Source of the DNA: Punctularia strigosozonata HHB-11173 SS5
Taxonomy: Eukaryota; Basidiomycota; Agaricomycetes; Corticiales; Punctulariaceae
Direction: 5' to 3'
Length of the DNA stretch: 64,000 nucleotides
Assembly (NCBI RefSeq): GCF_000264995.1
Contig: NW_006767440.1
Location: 486,919 to 550,918 of the forward strand
Positions 1 through 11,001 of this stretch are shown here, piece by piece. The notes under the pieces are model-generated. The model ran no database searches. It saw only the letters and a list, made by a program, of their open reading frames with translations, and was not told the origin of the DNA. Within the stretch, counting starts at the first letter, position 1; each line of letters starts with the position of its first letter. Position numbers and translations under genes: made by a program.

Positions 1-61
1 ATTGTTCTGTCTCAGTCACCACTCGGAATCTCGAACTTCAACCTCTTCTGCACGCTTTCAA

Positions 62-2508
62 ATGCCTCAAACACGTTCTGGGGTGCGGGTAAGATGTTTG
101 CTACATTGAGTGATATGTTTGGAATTGACATTTTCGAAAGAAGGCCCAGAATACAGTATTGTCTTTACCGCCTCCGGAGATGAAGAAGAAGCGGGTATGC
201 AGTATGTTATTTTCTGCGTATTCACAGCTAATGCTAGCTACAGAAGAAGAAAACGGCTCCACTTGTTAGTTCGGCACAGTCAGCGTGTGATGCAGGAGCG
301 CCGGTAAGTGTTCTCAGCTCAACACCGTCGACAATAATGCTCAATATTCTCTTCTTTCAGCTTGCTCAATCTGAAGTTGAAGCTCGGGCGGCATCGCTGA
401 CCGAAGGAACGGTTGAGTTGCCAAAGGTGATTCTTTTGTGCATATCATATTCTATTTTGCTCACATTCGTAACCCCGTCTCATCAGGAAGCCCCAAAACC
501 GACGCGAAATCAGAGGACGGCTAAAGTTGCAAAAACCGGCAAGAAGGGCAAGGTGAGATTCTTGAGCGCTTGTTATATATCAGGACAAAGGCTGAGTGTA
601 AACTAGACGAAGATTGTACCGGCCAACGAAACGGCAAGCATCGACCATGACGCAGCTGACGGGTTGGTAAACATGGCGACATCGGATGCGCCTGTATCAC
701 CGGTCACTTCGTCGTTATCCTCGGTGCATAGCAGGATTGGCTCTCCCGCATTGGTCAACACTGTCGTGCCCCCGATGTCAATCGCCGAAACTCCCTCCGC
801 CGTGGCGCAGCTGCCAAATGCGACAAACAGCATGGCGCACCGTTCGACATCTCTAGAAAGTCCACAGGGCTCTGTTGTGATACCCTCAGCTGCTGCCTCT
901 GTCGCCAATCACGAGGGGAATTCATCTGAATGTTTGCCCCCGGATGCTTCTTCATCGGCTGGGGAAACGTCGCATGCACAGGATGCATTAACTTCGTTTA
1001 TGGCATCGATGATCTCGGCGGAGGCTAGCGTACAAAAGGAGGTATGTGCCCGTTCTACCGGCTCTTCAATCTACAAAACTAACCGAACCCTTTTGCCTAG
1101 CGTACCGCAGCGGCAGAATTATACCGTTTTCCCGCGATTGCGCCTTGGAAATCTACGCTGCTAGCCCCACCAATCCAGACCACGCAAGGTGCAGGACTGG
1201 GTACAACCGAGCCTAGATCCACGAGCAAGGAAGCCGCCGTTGCATCTTATACTTTCCCCGATCCCTTCCCATTGACAACCGGTGCTCACGTTGTGCACAG
1301 CGCTCAGCCGGTAAGCCTTTGCGGGCATGTTGCTCGACGTGGTCGCTAACAACATGGTCTCCAGCCCGCTCCCCAGAGTTCGATTATCCCGAGTGTATCG
1401 CATGGCATCCCGACCGATCCAGACGCCAACCAAAACGGTCGGGACGGGGAAGATGACGCACAACATCTTGACTGCTCTCCAGCGCAGGCGCCTGATTGCG
1501 CCACCTTTTTGGAGCTCGACAAAGATGAGGACTGGGAAGACCTCGATTCTGACAACGTCGAGGAGGACGGCTCTGGTCCTTCCATCGGTGACGATCCACT
1601 CAGCCCAGACTCTCCAAACCGTCCCGGGGCAATCAGCGCGGAGGCCAAAGCAAAACTCGATAATTTTATCAAGTACGCGGATAAGTTCAAATTACAGCTC
1701 GCGAAGGAGACGGGCAAGTCACTGGATGTCATTGCGAAGTGGATTGGCCGGCCGCCGCTAATATCGTCTCGCGCGGAGAACCGGTGGCAGGTATGGCAAG
1801 CGTGGTATGCCGCACATCATCCACAGATCAAGGCTACCGATGGTTCAGCCGTAGGTACGTATTTTGGTTCAGCCCACGTTTTCTCTTTTTCATTTCATTT
1901 GATGCAGCGGAGGACTCGGAGACGTTTGCGCGTCGCAAGAGGAGCGCATACTATGCACGTCTTGCTGGTCACAAGACTTGGCAAGAGAAGAAGGCCGCCA
2001 TGCAAGACTGCTACGACTGGTGGCATACGAAACGCCAGGAATTCTTGGACAATCTTGTCGGGACGGGGAAAACTAGCAACTTAGTCACGGTTGCCGCTCG
2101 TCAGGTTGGCGCTATGGTGGGTTCTGTTGTGTTCGCGTTTCCTGCCCCGCTAATTCCTCGTCTTGGATCAGTCGGAGCATTGGCATTCACAGAGCGGACT
2201 CCATATCTTCGGCATCATAATTGACACCGCCGGCGGGAATTACATCATGACGGGAGGTTCCCCGCTCTGGCCGCGGCTCAAGGCAAGGTTTCCCAAGAAT
2301 CTGCACAAGTATATAATGGAATGCAGAGCCCTCGCTACGTATGTGCCGTTACCGTTCTGGAAAATGTTTCTTAAAAACAGTTTAGAATCTTGGAACAAAA
2401 TGAGGATGGCTCACCTGCTGTCTCCGACGAACAACTACAAGGTCTCATACCTATGGACAAATCAGACGGTCCTGAAGATGATGTTCCTGAATTGGTCCTC
2501 CCGGACGA

Positions 2509-2545
<37 letters not shown>

Positions 2546-5041
2546 AATGACGACGACGACGACGACGAGACCAACGAGCTCTCCGCCGATGGCGTGCTTG
2601 ACGAGAAGAATTCCCGTGACGGCTGCGATAAGATATTGAGGCGTATCATATTGGCGCTGTGCAGTGAGTATCGCTGGCTCATTTACCGTGACTGCGCCAT
2701 TTAATCCGCCGCTAGATGATATCGGTATACGCACCTCGAAGTTCAAATGGGGCACGATGTTGGAGTATCTCGTTACGAACGGGATCACATTATACAACTG
2801 GTGCCCCGAAGCCACTATGACGGAGATCAAAATCAAAGGACGGAAAGACCGAATCGCTTTCAACTTCCGCACAGGAAATAGTCTGAACATCAAGGCGATG
2901 GTCGAGAGGAACAATGGCCCAGGGAGGTTGGTCATCAAGAGATGGGATGAAGGTTTGCGCCTACGTCATGCTATGTTTATGATGTTGCTAACGCACCATC
3001 CAGAAGTGATGAAGAAGCAGTGGCGCGAACGTGGGGATGTCCCTATTCTGCTTGCCTATATTCCTGCAAGCGGCTGGGGAGGCAAAGAAGATATCATCGA
3101 CACTCCCTATGGACGTCAAATTGTTCTGTATCGCGCCCAGGCTACGCAGGCGTACTGCAATGCCGTCATCGAAGAAAGCAAACCTGCGCCTCCTGTGCCT
3201 GTTCGCGTCAAAGGTCGAGGCAAACAGAAAGCAGCTGACCAAGGCGCTCATGCGACGAAGACGAAACGCCAACGGTCTCAACCCGTACATCCCTCGCCGG
3301 TCGATACGCCCACTTCTACTCTCAATACCGATCATTTAGCACGACCTTCTGGGTCCACGGAGCCCAAAGACGCGCGCAGGGGCCATATTTTGGGGACTAT
3401 TACGACACACCATCACTACGACAATCCGCTTCTCAAAGGACGAAAGAGGACAAAGGATCAGCTGTACATCGAATTGGACAGCAGTGACGAGGAGTCTGCG
3501 TGCTCTCCCATCATTTCAGCAGTTGCAGCAAGGCCCACCGACCACCAGTCGGTGCAGCCGCCCCCCCAGGTACTCACGGGTGGATGGGTGCGTGTCTTGG
3601 GTATGTTCGTATCGCATACTCATTGTTTGACCTATTCAGAATGGCGCCGACGTCAATGAAAGCAACGGCAATTATCTTAGCGGACATGGGCTACAGTACA
3701 ATGAGGTGCGTTCATGATGCAATGCACTCGAATCCCATCTGACCTGTTGTCATTCAGCAAACCCTCTATCCCCCCCACGTCGGGTTCAATGACAACCCTA
3801 TCTTTGGCATGCACATCAACGACCCGGCTCCAATAGCAGCACAGGTGCGCCACTGATCACTGCTCGTTTCATTGCATTTACGCATTCTGTCGCTGTCTCA
3901 GGCTGGCGCCGACTTCATCGCCAACGCTCAATACGGGTTATATATCACACCACCCGATCATGCTGGCGATGGCTACGCCACACATTGGAATGGATTGGTG
4001 CAGGACCAGACGGCGGCCCCGACTTACATTGATCCCTTGGCCACCGGCTCTCTTCCAACAATTCCCGAACCTCCGGGTGAGTGGTCAGAGTTTAACGCAG
4101 AAATGTCGGCTCACGTTCGCCTAGACACGGAATCAGGGAATGATCGCAACCCTAAACGCATTGCGCAGAGCTATCCTGGGGATGTACCGTCATCGACGCC
4201 AGTCATACAGGCCAAACGATTCAACGGCAACCCTGGCGATGTTGTGCACGCGTCGCAACCTCCCATTCGGACCATCAAAGGACCTCGGCCTCTACCCTTA
4301 CCAAGAAGCAATCAGGTGATGCGTTATGGGAACATCCCTGAAGAGACACGTCACAATGTGCCCCCCTTTCCCGCAGAGCTCCAGCCTTTCATGTATCCTG
4401 CTCAACCGACCAACTATCAATCGCATCCTCATCCTCCACGTCTCCATTGTGAGCTGCCACAAATACCACACGATGGCTCACAGGGACTCACGGTCCAACG
4501 TTGCGCTGACACTGTGCATGGGCAAGCCTCATCGACACGCAAGCCGCTACCACTACCATCGGCTGTTGATTGTCTAACGGCACCTATCCAGGTCTGCCAG
4601 GAGCCGTCAGCGATGAGTCTCTGGCCTCCTCAGCATGGAAGCAACTCCGATAGCATGCCGAGGGATCAAGCGTCAATCAGCTTCCCTCCAGGCCGCTCCC
4701 CTTTATACGTCTCACCCAACCCGAACACCGCGTATTCGGGCCGTCCCCCCGCCCCGTCTATTCAGCAATCCTTCGCTTCCGCAAGACTAGTACGTGGAGT
4801 TGCGAACGATCAGCTCAATGACGCTCTTCAGATACCCGCACAGGCAAGCAATCTTACGAGTCTGCGTCAAGGACAGCCAGTCTTGTCCAATCGTCCTCAA
4901 CCGCGTCCCATCAAGAGGTCTCGGAGTGATTACGAGGGCCCAGAGGTGGACATGGATGCGCAGATCCGAGCTGAAGGCACGAAGCGTGCCGCTTACTTGC
5001 GCGAACAGGATGCTAAACGGGCACGCACACAAGAATCATAG
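62..5041 (+). CDS. Large multi-exon orphan protein (function unknown)
   Basis: I do not recognise this family. The start MPQTRSGVR at 62 was chosen because in-frame exons chain cleanly across GT-AG introns: 62-88, 141-194, 244-303, 361-426, 487-552, 607-1041, 1101-1310, 1365 to about 1854, then further exons to the stop at 5041. The N-terminus is Lys/Arg-rich with a basic patch (KKKRKKK), which could be a nuclear signal. A central part reads as globular: a Trp-rich helical segment near 1680-2100 and a block containing SEHWHSQSGLHIFGIII near 2168. Next come an Asn-Gly/Asp low-complexity tract and another ordered block near 2715-2950. The C-terminal third (about 3100-5041) is Pro/Ser/Gln-rich, probably disordered, and ends in a basic Lys/Arg/Ala segment. 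No catalytic motif or membrane segment is visible. Basic ends plus a long disordered tail would suit a chromatin or nuclear role, which is inference. Later exon borders are approximate. Confidence 0.6.
2509..2569 (+). repeat. Coding microsatellite (CAACGG)n then (GAC)n
   Basis: A hexanucleotide CAACGG tract passes directly into a GAC trinucleotide tract inside the orphan gene. It encodes alternating Asn-Gly followed by an Asp run. Such tracts change length readily in frame, so this is a likely length polymorphism rather than a functional domain. Confidence 0.85.
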
Positions 5042-5239
5042 ACTATTCATAACATATTAGCGGATAATGTCTTAGCGGAGTTATAATGCTATTGTCGAGA
5101 AACGCGCTAGTCGTTTTTCACCTGCCCGCAGCGAGCCTGAGTTATGCAAAGAGAAGAGATGGATACACGAACATGTTTGACATGCAACTTACAATGCAAC
5201 GCAGTGTTCGCCTTTAACTGGATGCTCTACTGATATGCC

Positions 5240-6140
5240 TGATTGCCACGGCCCGTGCTTGTGTCTCCTTCGATACTTCGGTCAACTCCTCGCCGGGGGA
5301 GGGGGAGGGGGTACGAGATCACCACGCGAAGGATCCTCCCAGCGGCCGGCATTAGTAGTGTCGTCCCGTGGTACGATTTAAGATGCCAGGGACGTACCAT
5401 TGGGCAATCAGTTATGCCCCAGCGCAGCGCACGAAGTGCTGGTACGTCCCACTGTTCCCCTGGCGCGCAGGTACTTGATGGTGCGATGGGCAAGAGTGAA
5501 GAATGTACCACGCAGCAGAGAAGCCCACGCTGGTACATCCCATTCTGGAGTCGACAGCACTGGCACGTCCCATCGTGCCAATGACACCGCTGGTATGTTC
5601 CAAATGGAACTGTCATACCGCCGGTAAGTCCCAATGCTCGATGGGGAGGTAGGGTATATACCAACGCACCGAGATCATCCATGGTAAGTCCCACAAGGGC
5701 CGTGGCAACTACCAAAAGGCGGCAGCCACCATGGTAAGTCCCAACGAAGCTTCTCGACGATCATGGGAGATACCACCGTGTTCTTTCAGAGGGTGGTGCA
5801 TCATTGGAATCACGCCATGATCGTGCCTCCATGTCGGGTACGTACCACAGTGCATGGGACGACGGCCATACGATCGAGGATGACCTAACATCCCCGAACG
5901 TCGATATGGGTAAGACCCACGGTCGAGGCACACTCCTAGCAAGCAAAATCAGATCTCATGAAGGACCCCTGCACGATTTCAAAGGAGATCCCAGGAACGG
6001 TACGTACCAGCAGCGGTTGCGGACCGAGAATGCAAGCCAGGGCTGGACGCCCCCTGCTATGCCGGCGAGCGTTGCGTGGCGATTGACTGGCCGGTATGCT
6101 TTGCATATGCACATATTTCGCCTCCACGGCGGCTGGCGAT
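5240..6140. repeat. Decayed tandem array, about 30-bp period, core GGTA(C/A)GTCCCA
   Basis: A degenerate TGGTACGTCCCA-like motif recurs at about 5440, 5531, 5561, 5591, 5622, 5682 and 5732. The spacings are 91, 30, 30, 31, 60 and 50, so most are close to multiples of 30. Weaker copies lie at 5469 and 5650. Reverse-orientation versions are seen at 5389-5400 and 5764-5776, and near-palindromic GGTACGTACC forms at about 5837 and 5999. No credible coding frame crosses it. This is read as an old minisatellite eroded by mutation; related motifs continue on the other side of the gap (7180-7375). Confidence 0.6.
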
Positions 6141-6141
6141 G
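6121..6141. repeat. 21-bp direct repeat at the left gap edge
   Basis: The 21 bases immediately before the run of Ns (beginning CCTCCACGGCGGC) are identical to the 21 bases immediately after it (6852-6872). Two contig ends sharing one short exact word is what an unresolved tandem repeat or an unmerged overlap produces. Confidence 0.85.
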
Positions 6142-6851
6142 NNNNNNNNNNNNNNNNNNNNNNNNNNNNNNNNNNNNNNNNNNNNNNNNNNNNNNNNNNN
6201 NNNNNNNNNNNNNNNNNNNNNNNNNNNNNNNNNNNNNNNNNNNNNNNNNNNNNNNNNNNNNNNNNNNNNNNNNNNNNNNNNNNNNNNNNNNNNNNNNNNN
6301 NNNNNNNNNNNNNNNNNNNNNNNNNNNNNNNNNNNNNNNNNNNNNNNNNNNNNNNNNNNNNNNNNNNNNNNNNNNNNNNNNNNNNNNNNNNNNNNNNNNN
6401 NNNNNNNNNNNNNNNNNNNNNNNNNNNNNNNNNNNNNNNNNNNNNNNNNNNNNNNNNNNNNNNNNNNNNNNNNNNNNNNNNNNNNNNNNNNNNNNNNNNN
6501 NNNNNNNNNNNNNNNNNNNNNNNNNNNNNNNNNNNNNNNNNNNNNNNNNNNNNNNNNNNNNNNNNNNNNNNNNNNNNNNNNNNNNNNNNNNNNNNNNNNN
6601 NNNNNNNNNNNNNNNNNNNNNNNNNNNNNNNNNNNNNNNNNNNNNNNNNNNNNNNNNNNNNNNNNNNNNNNNNNNNNNNNNNNNNNNNNNNNNNNNNNNN
6701 NNNNNNNNNNNNNNNNNNNNNNNNNNNNNNNNNNNNNNNNNNNNNNNNNNNNNNNNNNNNNNNNNNNNNNNNNNNNNNNNNNNNNNNNNNNNNNNNNNNN
6801 NNNNNNNNNNNNNNNNNNNNNNNNNNNNNNNNNNNNNNNNNNNNNNNNNNN
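6142..6851. other. Assembly gap (710 N)
   Basis: The stretch is a continuous run of 710 unknown bases. Open frames that appear to run through it are artefacts. The gap sits inside the decayed repeat array, which probably explains why the assembler stopped here. Confidence 0.99.
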
Positions 6852-9136
6852 CCTCCACGGCGGCTGGCGATGATTGACTCATAGATTCAGGTTATATCCA
6901 TCAGTTTTTTGAAGAAATTGGAGGGGGGACGGCGGATGGAGCGGAGGCAAGCCATGTGCGCCACAATATGACCTACCTACCTGGTGCTAGCGTCCCAGCA
7001 GCGGGTGCTAGTATGACTCTAAGACCTCTCGGGCGGTAAATAGGATATCGTGCAGCGCGTGTGTTACCGTTTATGAATGTGCATACGCCTGCCGCGCATG
7101 CCCATCGTTACATATCCTAATCTCGAAGCTGAGTGCGCATCAGGTAGTGGGTTCACGATCCCGTAGCACTGGTAGCATGGTATGTACCCGGGCACAAAGC
7201 GGGACATCCCAGCGGCGGATGGCCTGGACAGCGGGTAGGACAGGAAGTACCAACAAATTGGAACGTACCGCCCCGGCGAGGCCTCCAAAGGACGACTTTC
7301 GCGCAGGGAGATTCCGCCTTACTAGGGTCTGCCAAAGGGGTGGCTGAGGTGCGATCATCCCCATGGTACTTCTCACTCGCTCTCTTTCTCTCTCACCAAC
7401 ACCGACCAGCGGGATCTATTGCTTTTACGGCGACCCACACAGCCGTGGGGCTCTGTGATCACGATGGCACAAATGCTCTGGCAGTAGTAGCTTCTCCGAC
7501 CGAAGCACTTTCAGTACGTCGAGTCGGTAGAAAGGACTTGCACCTCCTGACTCCTGAAGCCGGAGCGAGAAGCGGCATCAAAGCAACAACCATTTCTCCT
7601 TGGATGATCGAGCTGTATCTCCTCCCCCTTACCTACTTATGCGGCCGACCTGACAGCATTGACTTGTTGCATCGTTTGATCACGATCGAAATAGGGAGAT
7701 CAGGAACTGCCCCTGTCTGCCTCCGTGACGATGAAAATCCAGCAACAGCCCAACAATCCTCAGAAGGAAAAAAAAATCGATAACGCGGGCATCGCACGCA
7801 TGTATCCGTACGGCATCATAACATCCCAATCAGATTCGTACTCGACGCGTGACCCCAAGTACCACTGTGCAGCTCGGTGCCGCCGCATCGCCCCCGCCCG
7901 CTCGAGAGGAGTCCGAAACGCAAGAACGGAAAGGAAATCAGATCTCGAAGCTTGCTCCCGATCATCGATCATCCCCTCCCGAGTCCTGACGCAGCGCCAC
8001 CCCGCCCCCGACGACAGGCCTGCGAACCCGCCCGATGGCTGTAACACGACAACGTCGGGCCGGCCGGATAGGTTTCTCACTGGGATTGTTGTAGGAATAT
8101 CTGCGGACCGCGATGCATTGCTACCTAGGGATGCGATGCGAGCCCTCCCAACCGTCGTGCAAAGCAGAAAGAAAGACGCCAACACAAAAAAAGGGGATAC
8201 AGAAGAAATGCCGTCGGTAAGACTTGAGTCCGTCCGAAACCCGGGGAGTTGACAAGGAGCTGTCGTCAGAAGAAGGATGAGGACTCCGCAGACCACCTCC
8301 GGGGCGTACATACGTATGTGTTAGGTCGTATCCCCCCCACTTGACATCGGTTAACCTTCTCGAAGGACGACCACATCTTGTTGTATCCCCCCCACTTGAC
8401 AACGGTTAACCTTCTCGAAAGACGACCACATCTTGTTGCATCTTCACTTGCACTTTGCTTGGGTTACCGTTGCCCGGCCGGCTTGTCTCATTACGATAAA
8501 TGCATAGTTATAAAGCGAATACACGCAACGTTCGACTGGCCGCTGGACGACGCTAGACCCGCAGTAAATCAAACCAGTCATTACGACGGACAGGCTGGAT
8601 CACTCTGCCCGATCCTACTAGCAGGGGTGCTCCTGTCTGGCCGCGGTATTCGCGGCACAACGGACACGGGAGCGATACGCATGCATCGACACTCTCCAAA
8701 ACAGATGGAAGTCGGGCGCCGCAAGGAGTCGTCCGTGTCTTTTGCTAGATCCCCGCCACCGGCCTCGCAGAAGACACGGGTAAGAAAATGGTAGCAACGT
8801 TCCTTGAGTCCCTTTGACGCCAGCCGTCGTCTGACACCCCGCCGAGCTGGTGACTATCTCTCGAGAGCTACACTTATGACAGTCGTGGCCGACCGTCATG
8901 GTTGTCTAGCAACGCCTTTGCTACTCCGAACCTGCCAACACCGTGACGTTCCCAGGACTCCTGACTCTAGAGCCTGACCTAGCCAGATGATCGATGGGGT
9001 AGGGGACTTTGAGCGGACAACCCAAGAGTCTACCAGAACGACATTATCACATGTCTTGATTTCATTTCTTATCCGTCCTTGGATAAATCCATTGCCCTGC
9101 TCACTCAAAGCGCGTATACAACCTGCGTGCTATTGT
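6852..9136. other. Gene-poor stretch
   Basis: The 6852-6872 copy of the gap-edge repeat opens this stretch. Scattered relatives of the array motif follow: GGGACATCCCA at 7201, GAAGTACCA near 7244, GAACGTACC near 7261 and CATGGTACTTC near 7362. Then comes low-information sequence with only short, compositionally random open frames on both strands, and a 55-bp tandem duplication at 8328-8437. I see no conserved protein, tRNA or transposase. Confidence 0.55.
8328..8437. repeat. 55-bp direct tandem duplication
   Basis: Two adjacent 55-bp units (8328-8382 and 8383-8437), each starting GTATCCCCCCCACTTGAC, differ at only two positions. The high identity means the duplication is recent compared with the eroded array upstream. 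It does not lie in a recognised gene. Confidence 0.85.
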
Positions 9137-10741
9137 CTACGCGAATGGCTTCGAGTCTTTGCTACGCGATACGTACAGCAATTCTCCGTCCCAGGCTACG
9201 ACTGCGTCATTGTCAACCATCCAAGTCCTCCAATCCTCTGTCTGTAGCGCGGTATCCAACTTAACCCTCAACATCTTCTCTGATTCACGATACCTTTGTA
9301 TCAACAGTATAGCACAGTGCTCGAGAAGGGAATGTAATATCTTGCGACCATGCTTTTTCAAATGAAGGTTGAGATTTCGAATCGAAGAGAGCTGAGACAT
9401 CTCCGTGAGGAAGTCCATGACGCGCTGCATCGACGACGGTGATTTCATAGTATCACCATCATCTGGCAGAGTGATTTCAACTGTCACGACACGATCGAGG
9501 CACATGAGGCGGACGACGGGCAGGATTGGCACATGCGACCCATCGAATTTGAACAACTGCTCCTGTCGCCGCGGCAAAGCCTTTGACCTCCTAGCACGCC
9601 AGCGATTTGAATACGCCGTGAGCTGGTAATTATGGAGCAGGGGTTGTTGCCATTCGACAACGAGCATGTATACCGGGGTGGAGCCCACCTGACAGGTCTG
9701 CTGGTCTTGCATAAAAGTGGCCAAAGAAGACATCATGGACGCTTCTTCGTCTGACGAAGATAAGAAATCCACCGACAGAGAGAAAAGGGAGGGGCAGCGG
9801 ATGTACCGGAATAACTCAGACGTTCTTGCCCTTGGGCCATCCACTGATAGGGTGCGTAGCTGATCCACTACGGCGATATCGCTTGGTGGGTCATTCTCCT
9901 CCGAATTCGAAAGCCACACGTGATGGTCGTACGTATGTTGGAGCTGAAGCGTACGCAAAGCAGGCATGGACCTGAGAGCCGCAACGAGCTGTGGTCCACT
10001 GGGAAAACAAGCCGCGGCCAAAGCACCCAATTCGAGGACCGTCAAGTTTTGGACCAGTGCTGGACAGCACAACATATCCCATTTGAATGTCACTAGCCTG
10101 AGCGTGAGGTGGCGAAGCCGAGGTGCGTATAACCCGAGGAAGTTGTCCGGAAGGCGTATGTGCTGGTCCCAGGAAGCGATGATGAGGCATGTGGTGAGTT
10201 GTGGGGCGGCGGATGAGAGTCTGAGACGTGTTCGTTTGCGGCCTTCAGATATAGGAAGTAGTTTGATTGACCGAATGCGATCCATATGCGAGAGGGTGGT
10301 CTTCGTAGATCCGTGAGTTGGATATTTCAGGCGGCCTGCGTCAGAGAAATATAACGAGTGACCACCAGACCGCGACAAAAACAACTCAGTGAGTGGTTGA
10401 GTAGCACGAGGGAGTAGCGTCCAGAGAGCGGCGGTATCAAGGGCGACACTTCGCCAGTGTTGGCATACGTGCGAGAAGGCATGGCTGGAAGGGAAAGAGA
10501 ATGGTGACTTCAGACGGGATACGCTGTACCGGAAGATGATGGATAGGACATCGGAGGAGAGACGAAAGATAGGTGCCAGCTCGTTGCGACGTCCTCGTAG
10601 TTCGCGTAGCTTTTCAAGCGTACTCTCGATCTCACGATCGATGCGGTGCCTCTCCGTGTTGCGAGTCGCGAATGGCAGATTCCAAGGGAGGACTTCTGAT
10701 CTGGGATGTGGCGATAAGGTGAAATTCGAGCACAACAGCAT
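9137..10741 (-). CDS. F-box-like / LRR-type protein (534 aa)
   Basis: This is a single long open frame. The N-terminus carries a short coiled-coil stretch (REIESTLEKLRELRGRRNELA). An F-box-like segment follows (LSSDVLSIIFRYSVSRL), then the signature AFSHVCQHWRSVALDTAALWTLL common to Agaricomycete F-box-like proteins. The rest is a degenerate leucine-rich region (for example FLGLYAPRLRHLTLRLVTF, LRTLQLQHTYD) and a conserved C-terminal tail (HCAILLIQRY ... VVAWDGELLYV). The family binds Skp1 and presents substrates to SCF ubiquitin ligases; the substrate is unknown. Broken relatives at 25.6-27.4 kb and 61.8-63.4 kb share the same tail or middle. The start may be preceded by a short exon. The gene is divergent from the hydrolase at 11002, about 260 bp away. 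Confidence 0.8.
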   Translation of the reverse strand: MLLCSNFTLSPHPRSEVLPWNLPFATRNTERHRIDREIESTLEKLRELRGRRNELAPIFRLSSDVLSIIFRYSVSRLKSPFSFPSSHAFSHVCQHWRSVALDTAALWTLLPRATQPLTELFLSRSGGHSLYFSDAGRLKYPTHGSTKTTLSHMDRIRSIKLLPISEGRKRTRLRLSSAAPQLTTCLIIASWDQHIRLPDNFLGLYAPRLRHLTLRLVTFKWDMLCCPALVQNLTVLELGALAAACFPSGPQLVAALRSMPALRTLQLQHTYDHHVWLSNSEENDPPSDIAVVDQLRTLSVDGPRARTSELFRYIRCPSLFSLSVDFLSSSDEEASMMSSLATFMQDQQTCQVGSTPVYMLVVEWQQPLLHNYQLTAYSNRWRARRSKALPRRQEQLFKFDGSHVPILPVVRLMCLDRVVTVEITLPDDGDTMKSPSSMQRVMDFLTEMSQLSSIRNLNLHLKKHGRKILHSLLEHCAILLIQRYRESEKMLRVKLDTALQTEDWRTWMVDNDAVVAWDGELLYVSRSKDSKPFA

Positions 10742-11001
10742 ACGAAAATGTTAACCTATGGTTGACTCTATCCATGTCTACGCGCCAATTTTGTCCCAAT
10801 TGAGCTGACTTGGTGTGGGCAAAAGACAGATGAAGAACGAACGAAAACCAAACGACAAAGACGCTAGCGCATGTGGCGCGCCACAAACGCGACCCGCATA
10901 CTCCGGTGAGGTCGGTGATCTCATATAGCCGGAGTAACCCACGAGTCACTGGCAGCAATCCGTGCCATCTTTGCCGCCCACCACGGTGAACTTGTTATAG
11001 C

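Noticed and set aside
5804-6884. Open frames running through the gap region on both strands
   Set aside because: Most of their length is N. The readable parts lie in the decayed repeat array and show no protein character.
7725-8311. Overlapping 175- and 183-residue frames on opposite strands
   Set aside because: Low-quality composition, no conserved motif, no intron/exon logic; treated as chance open frames.
8308-8319. 12-bp perfect palindrome ACATACGTATGT
   Set aside because: Too short and isolated to distinguish from chance in 64 kb.
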